DNA of 64,000 bases from Costus lasius (Eukaryota; Streptophyta; Magnoliopsida; Zingiberales; Costaceae): NCBI GenBank assembly GCA_027563935.2, contig CM050452.1:35941350-36005349 (forward strand), given 5' to 3'. A program made the position numbers and the translations under genes. The stretch's first letter is position 1, and each line of letters begins with the position of its first letter. Positions 57,781 through 64,000 of the stretch are shown here, in pieces. The notes below the pieces were generated by a model. It saw only the letters and a program-made list of their open reading frames with translations. It made no database searches and was not told the DNA's origin.

Positions 57781-59467
57781 TGAAGGGTCCCCTAGACAAA
57801 GGGGGCGAAACCCTAATAGGAGGCGCAACAAAAACTTCTAGCGGAATCTAGGGTTTCTAATAGATCGCATAGCATATAATATGATCAACTTTCAATGAGA
57901 AGCGATACTCACCATTGCCATCACTTGGATGGTGTCTTGGAGGCAAAGGCGCAAGCGAACCTTCTCCTAAGTCTCGCACACAAGATGATCAATGCGCTTC
58001 TTCCTTCGTGCTCCTTGTGCTAGCAAGGTTCCAAGGTTGTCTTGCCGAATGGAAAGGAAAAGAGAGATCCTTGCTTGGTCGAATGTTTCCTCTTGTCGTC
58101 CACTCCTTCACCCACGAGAGTGCAAGAGACGAATGCTCAAGCGGCGTCAAGAGAGCAAGAGACGAGAATAGCATTCTCTTGGCGTGAACGTGAGATGTGG
58201 TCACGTTAAGAGATGTGCTATCTAAAAATAGCATCCCATTTCTTCACTTGCGACCATGTATCACCCCAATCGCCAATGCCTCTTATCACTTGAACCATGC
58301 GCTCAACCAATGAGCTGGTTCAAATCCATTTGGTTCAATAACCAAATAAACCAAGCAATCAGTCCAGACTATAATAAACCCTAAGGCTCTTAATCTGACC
58401 ATCGATCTCCTGATGCTTCTGATCTGACCAATCTAGCATCCATTCTCTTGATCGAAGCTTACCGATCTCAAGCCCTAATCAATCAAACATGATCAGACCA
58501 GATCTCACTCACAATCAGAGATTAAATCCCTTTAAACTGAACCCGAACAATTCAGTCCACACGATCTGACTTAAGTAAGCCATATCATCAAATTGTGCGA
58601 CCCTGAGGGTTTCCTTTAAATGTCGGTAACGATAACTCACGTTATCACGATCAGTGAGGGGTATCTAGCAACACATCACTGTCTCCCGATATAAAGGAAA
58701 TAGTCTTCCAAGACTACACCCAAACCATAGCACAAGTGTGAATCCACATCACTAGGCATACATGTTTCCTTTGCCACTGGATGTTCTTATTGGACAAGCG
58801 TGTCAAGCTTGTAGCTCCAATATGATGAGTATGATTAGATCAGATGAACACAGTCACCTGGGTATGGCCATACACTTTTCTCAATCATCTCATCCAGGGG
58901 GCCCCTTTAGAACATCACACTCCTTAAACAAGGAGACGGCAATCCTATGTCTATCACTAGTGCCCTAACCTGACTCAAGCTCATTATCCAAGATAGTCTA
59001 TAATCATTATGTTTCAAATGATATTGAACTACCTCAAAACAATGACAATCATCATTTAGAAAACACAAGTGATCTCAAGTCAGAGGAAATGTGCCACTTG
59101 TCATATTCAAGGATTATTCACATTGTGACAAACAATTGAATATCCTAGTAAGGTCTGTCCAGTACATCCAATGTACCCATGAGTCTACATCTTATTCCAT
59201 GCTCGAAGCATCCTATAAGACTAGAACACATATTAGTCTTAACCATATCAAGGCTGTCTCATGTTCACCAAGATACATCGACTAAGGACTTAACTACATG
59301 TCAGCCCAGCTGAATAGCATTGAGACATTATTCAGAAGAACATATATTGCAGCAGACAATGTAGCTAACTGAATAATAACCATGCCTTTATAAACATAAA
59401 CATTTATTACACGATACTGTTACAATCCCAAGGCCTCAAACATTAGGCTTAAGGGCATACCCCAACA
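57781..59467 (-). repeat. 5' LTR of Copia K
   Basis: 1,687 bp; pairs with 50326-52012. Confidence 0.95.
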
Positions 59468-59906
59468 AGCATAGCACGTGGTGGTCCAGGGAGTAGGTCG
59501 GGTCAGCTTGACCATGTAGGCTACATATTGAGCATATGGTAACCATATGGAGGCAGCCATCTGTGGGATCAGAGACTGTGTTGTACCAACTCAGTTGGCA
59601 CAGTCTGCTGGATTGCCCAGATGAAGGGGAATCGCACTGGTTGGCGATTGGCAGGGATTGCCTACCAGAGATTAGTGCTTGTACTCTCTGTGCATCTTAT
59701 CTCGCCTGAGCGGGACGCGGAGACCAAGTATGAAATCTGGATCCCATCTCACTAAAAGAGTTTTACTCTTTCGGGCTGTTTTTCTGGATTTTTCAGCCAG
59801 ATAAAATAGTGAGAAAAGAATCTTCCTTAAGTCTTGGATTGATTCTAACATTGATACTGACCTTGCTGTTCTTGCATTGTTGTAGATTACTGCAGCAACG
59901 AACACC
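59468..59906 (+). mobile_element. Leader of Copia J, second part
   Basis: Starts with the second AGCAT and includes palindrome CCAACTCAGTTGG, then the pyrimidine-rich run ending TAG before the gag region. Confidence 0.88.
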
Positions 59907-60629
59907 ACAAATTTCAATGTGCGATCCCTACTGGAAAGGGAGAAGTTTGCTGGGCCGAACTTCTCAGACTGGTACGGACACCTTAAGATTGTTCTTAAGC
60001 CTGAGAGGAAGCTGTATGTCCTCGAGACGGCTATACCGCCTCAACCCGCTCCGAACGCCGCAAGGGCGGTTCGGGAAGCTTATGAAAAGCATGTCAATGA
60101 TAGCATTGATGTCGCTTGCCTGATGCTTGCGTCTATGACACCAGAGCTGCAGCGTCAGCATGAGGATCTATCGGCTATAGATATTATAGCGAACCTCAAG
60201 CTGCTGTATGCTGCACAGGCGAGGACTGAACGCTATAATTTGACGAAACTTTTCTTTCAGAGCAAACTGGCTGAAGGGAGTCCAGTGGGAGCTTACGTAC
60301 TCAAGATGATTGGGTACAAGGAGGCTCTAGAGAAACTGGGACACACCATCAATCAGGAGCTTGTTGTAGACATTATTCTGCAGTCTCTCCCGGCCTCTTT
60401 CGATCCATTCATTATTAATTTTAATATGAACAAGATCGACTGTACGCCGGTAGAGTTGCTGAACATGCTCTTGACTACAGAGCAGACTCAGTCTCGTGAG
60501 AAGGGAACGCCTTCATCCTCTGTCCTAATCGTTCCTTCTAGGAACAAGAAGAAGGGGAAGAAGGGCAAAGCCCCTATCAAGAGCTACAACAAGGCTCTAA
60601 AGCAAAAGATAAAGCGGTCGAAGGAATAC
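59907..60629 (+). pseudogene. Copia gag of element J, ATG lost, interrupted by L
   Basis: Family gag (FNVRSLLEREKFAGPNFSDW onward) in an open frame, but the start position reads ACA AAT instead of ATG AGC, with TAG upstream in frame. No in-frame ATG occurs before the MLASM region. The frame reaches KRSKEY just before the zinc knuckle, where solo LTR L entered. Variants such as QTQSREKGTPSSSVLIV set it apart from A, D and K. Confidence 0.88.
60625..60629. repeat. Target-site duplication of solo LTR L (AATAC; right copy AATAT)
   Basis: The right copy at 62306-62310 reads AATAT, one C-to-T change from AATAC. The expected uninterrupted gag sequence has AATAC. Confidence 0.8.
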
Positions 60630-62305
60630 TGTTGGGGTATGCCCTTAAGCCTAATGTTTGAGGCCTTGGGATTGTAACAGTATCATGTAATAAACGTTTA
60701 TGTTTATAAAGGCATGGTTATTATTCAGTTAGCTACATTGTCTGCTGCAATATATGTTCTTCTGAATAATGTCTCAAAGCTGTTCAGCTGGGCTGACATG
60801 CAGTTAATGTCCTTAGTCGATATATCTTGGTGAACATGAGACAGCCTTGATATGGTTAAGACTAATATGTGTTCTAGTCTTATAGGATGCTTCGAGCATG
60901 GAATAAGATGTAGACTCATGGGTACATTGGATGTGCTGGACAGACCCTACTAGGATATTCAATTGTTTGTCACAATGTGAATAATCCTTGAATATGACAA
61001 GTGGCACATTTCCTCTGACTTGAGATCACTTGTGTTTTCTAAATGATGATTGTCATTGTTTTGAGGTAGTTCAATATCATTTGAAACATAATGATTATAG
61101 ACTATCTTGGATAATGAGCTTGAGTCATGTTAGGGCACTAGTGATAGACATAGGATTGCCGTCTCCTTGTTTAAGGAGTGTGATGTTCTAAAGGGGGCCC
61201 CCTGGATGAGATGATTGAGAAAGTGTATGGCCATACCCAGATGACAGTGTTCATCTGATCTAATCATGCTCATCATATTGGAGCTACAAGTTTGACACGC
61301 TTGTCCAATAAGAACATCCAGTAGCAAAGGAAGTATGCATGCCTAGTGAAGTTGATTCACACTTGTGCTGTTTTTGGGTGTTGTCTTGGAAGACTCATTT
61401 CTTTTATATCGGGAGACAGTGATGTGTTGCTAGATACCCCTCACTGATCGTGATAACGTGAGTTATCGTTACCGACATTTAAAGGAAACCCTCAGGGTCG
61501 CACAATTTGATGATATGGCTTACTTAAGTCAGATCGTGTGGACTGAATTGTTTAGGTTCAGTTTAAAGGGATTTAATCTCTGATTGTAAGTGAGATCTAG
61601 TCTGATCATGTTTGATTGATTAGGGCTTGAGATCGGTAAGCTTCGATCGACAGAATAGATGCTAGATCGGTGAGATAAAGAGCATCAAGAGATGAACGGT
61701 CAGATCTGGAGCCTTAGGGTTTATTTGAGATCTGGACTTGATTACTTGGCTTGATTGGTTCTTAAACCAAACCAAATTGAACCAGCTCATGAAATGAGCG
61801 CATGGTTCAAGATGTGGCGACATGTTCACTTGGCGTGAACGTTGGAGCGGTGAGTGGTTGCTATTTTTAGTAACCATGATCTCCAATTGGAGTCACTCAC
61901 GTTCGAATAGAGTGCTCTCTATTCTCGCCTCTCGCTCTCATTCCTCTCGACTCCCGTGTGTGGCGACGCCTTGAAGGTTGAGGAGGTTTCGGCCAAGAGA
62001 ACATCATCTCATCTTTTCCCTTCCATTCGGCAAGACAACCTTGGAACCTTGCTAGCACAAGGAGCACCAAGGAAGAAGCACATTGTTCATCTTGTGTGCG
62101 AGACTTTGGAGAAGAGGCGCTTGCAACTTTTTCTTCCAAGGCGCCATCTTGAAATGGCTACGGTATGAACCCTTCTCTATTTGCAATCGGGTTTATTATG
62201 GTTGATCATATCTCATGAAACCGATCTCCTGAAACCCTCTTCCGCTGCTTAAAATTTTAATATGCGCCATACTTAGGGGTTTCGCCCCCCTTGTGGGGAC
62301 CTTCA
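60630..62305 (+). mobile_element. Solo LTR L (Copia family), plus strand
   Basis: 1,676 bp, TGTTGGGGTATGCCC to GGGGACCTTCA, no internal domain. It shares the distal sequence of E and F (GGCGTGAACGTTGGAGCGG), placing it in the same LTR subgroup. Confidence 0.92.
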
Positions 62306-62310
62306 AATAT

Positions 62311-64000
62311 AGATGTTTCCATTGTGGCCAGTTGGGTCACTGGAAAAAGGACTGTAAAGCGCTCCAAGGAGATAAGAAGGGAAGTAAGCCTTTCGCTTCT
62401 AGCTCAGGTATTTACGTGACTGAAGTCATGGTATCTTCTTCTTCTATTTCATGGGTGTTGGACACTGCATGTGGAGTTCACATTTGTTCAAATGTACAGG
62501 AACTCAAGAGAAGAAGACAGGTGGGACAGCATGAGGTGGACCTACGAGTTGGAAACGGGGCACGGGTTGCTGCTGTTGCTATAGGAGAATATCACATCTC
62601 TTTACCATCTGGTCTTGTATTAGAATTGGACAATTGTTATTTTGTACCAAGCATAACTAAGAATATTATCTCTATTCCTGCTCTTGTCAGGAAAGGGTTT
62701 TCCTTTGAATGCAAATTTTCAAAGTGTTATATTTCTCTTGATAATATTATTTATGCTACTGGCTCAATTAACAATGGGTTATTCATGTTGGACATGGAAT
62801 GTTCTGTACAACAAATTGATAATAAGAAAGCCAAGTATGCTGATGACAGCACCTTGCTATGGCATAGTCGTTTAGGCCATATTAACAAGAAACGCATTAA
62901 GCGGTTGCATGACCATAGACTGCTGGGATCATTCTCCAATGAGGAGCTTGATACATGCCAATCTTGTTTAATGGGTAAAATGACGAAGTCTCGTTTTTCT
63001 AATAAAGGTCAAAGGGCTTCAGGTTTACTAGACCTCATTCACAGCGATGTGTGTGGGCCATTTAGTAAACATGCCAGAGGTGGCTATTCATACTTCATTA
63101 CCTTTACAGATGATTTCAATAGGTATGGTTATGTCTATTTAATGAGACATAAGAGTGAATCTTTTGACAAGTTCAAAGAGTTCAAAAATGAAGTACAAAA
63201 TCAGCTAGGCCGAAATATCAAGGCACTTCGTTCAGATCGAGGTGGTGAATACTTGAGTCGAGAGTTTACTGACTATCTGAAGGAGTGTGGGATTATCTCA
63301 CAGCTCACTCTGCCAGGAACACCGCAATGGAATGGTGTGTCCGAGAGGAGAAATAGAACCTTACTTGATATGGTTCGTTCAATGATGAGTCAGGCTACTC
63401 TACCTTACTCCTTTTGGGGATTTGCACTGGAAACAGCTGCAAAGGTACTAAACCGAGTGCCATCCAAGGCCGTTTCTAAGACTCCATATGAGTTATGGTA
63501 TGGGAAACAGCCAAGCTTGACATTTATTAAAATCTGGGGTTGCGAGGCTTATGTCAAAAAGCTCGCCTCTGGGAAACTGGAGAGCAGATCTGATAAATGT
63601 ATCTTTGTCGGTTACCCTAAAGAAACTAAGGGTTATTATTTCTACAATCCTGAGGAGAACAAGGTATTTGTTGCTCGGATGGCTATTTTTCTTGAGAAGG
63701 AATTTCTTCTGCAAGAGGCCAGTGGGAGAGAAATAAAGCTGGATGAGAATCCAGATGCAGGACAAAGTAGTCAAGCACAGTTGGATGAGCCTGAGCCAGG
63801 AGATCAGGTTATTGAACAACCTGAGGCTCAGATATCACGGGAACCGCAAAGATCGGGAAGGATCCGTCGACAGCCTGAGCGCTATGACGGAGTCTACATC
63901 ATTGATGATGAACCCCTCACTTATGCGGATGCGGTCAGTGGACCGGACTCAGCGAGATGGCTTGAAGCTATGCGCGCCGAGATGGACTCCATGTCTAATA
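62311..64000 (+). CDS. Copia pol of element J, open to the window edge
   Basis: Continues the J frame after L: zinc knuckle CFHCGQLGHWKKDC, LDTAC protease motif, integrase zinc residues in LWHSRLGHI and CQSC, core motifs HSDVCGPF, RSDRGGEY and SERRNRT, then the linker and the first part of RT (EAMRAEMDSMSN) at the edge. I found no stop or frameshift over these 563 codons. The YVDD and RNase H regions would lie to the right. Substitutions such as NPEENKVFVARMAIF are mostly conservative. It is listed as coding because the frame is open, although the gag ATG and the continuity of the element are lost. Confidence 0.85.

Larger units (their letters stand above)
50326..59467 (-). mobile_element. 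Copia K: full-length, structurally complete, coding broken
   Basis: 9,142 bp with two 1,687-bp LTRs at a constant offset of 7,455, primer site, leader, gag-pol and polypurine tract, flanked by AGCAT. By eye I count about seven differences between the LTRs, nearly all transitions, so insertion was recent though older than A. Gag-pol has one nonsense codon and one frameshift. Confidence 0.95.
47277..64000 (+). mobile_element. Copia J, plus strand, cut by the right edge
   Basis: J has its 5' LTR, primer site, leader (split by K), gag (split by solo LTR L) and pol running out of the window. Apart from the two insertions its only visible defect is ACA in place of the gag ATG. No stop was found in the visible pol frame. 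Confidence 0.92.

Noticed and set aside
59809..60123. 104-codon frame overlapping J gag
   Set aside because: Out-of-frame reading of gag, also seen in A and D; no independent support.

Overview
The window is flowering-plant nuclear DNA made almost entirely of LTR retrotransposons inserted into one another. I see no host gene, rRNA, true tRNA or CRISPR array. The plant assignment rests on BARE/Angela-like Ty1/Copia polyproteins with an initiator-Met-tRNA primer site, and on an Athila-like Ty3/Gypsy element with a tRNA-Asp primer site. The species cannot be told.

One Copia family, with LTRs of about 1.66-1.72 kb starting TGTTGGGG and ending in CA, a leader of about 1.8 kb and one gag-pol frame of about 1,294 codons, covers roughly 53 of the 64 kb. 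I call the copies A-L. First nest (1-40778): Gypsy element I (minus, 34998-40778) was split in its reverse transcriptase by Copia H (minus). H was split in its protease region by Copia C (plus). C took Copia B (minus) in its 5' LTR and Copia D (plus) in its leader. B took Copia A (minus) in its 5' LTR, and D took solo LTR E in its 3' LTR. The left ends of B, C, H and I lie outside the window.

A (2201-11336) is the freshest copy: two 1,721-bp LTRs in which I found no difference, a 5-bp target duplication ATTGA, primer site, polypurine tract and an unbroken polyprotein. D has three nonsense codons. C has a frameshift and lost its gag in a deletion that also removed the tip of D's 3' LTR. H and J have ACA where the gag ATG should be.

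Second part (40779-47276): older, poorly preserved LTR-element sequence. It holds a decayed plus-strand Gypsy-type gag (element N), a second primer site and leader (element M), and minus-strand solo LTR F (duplication CTTAT). Third part (47277-64000): Copia J (plus) runs off the right edge, with full-length minus-strand K in its leader (duplication AGCAT) and solo LTR L in its gag.

The most interesting signal is in the Copia leader. Every copy that keeps the relevant stretch carries a series of short inverted repeats whose arms change in step. These are a 7-bp stem GUYGACC/GGUCRAC, three hairpins with different stems but the same CUGCGN loop, two palindromes CCCACUCAGUGGG and CCAACUCAGUUGG, and a long hairpin. 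Together they look like a structured RNA, perhaps for packaging or dimerisation. The Gypsy LTR separately holds seven tandem copies of a palindromic unit.
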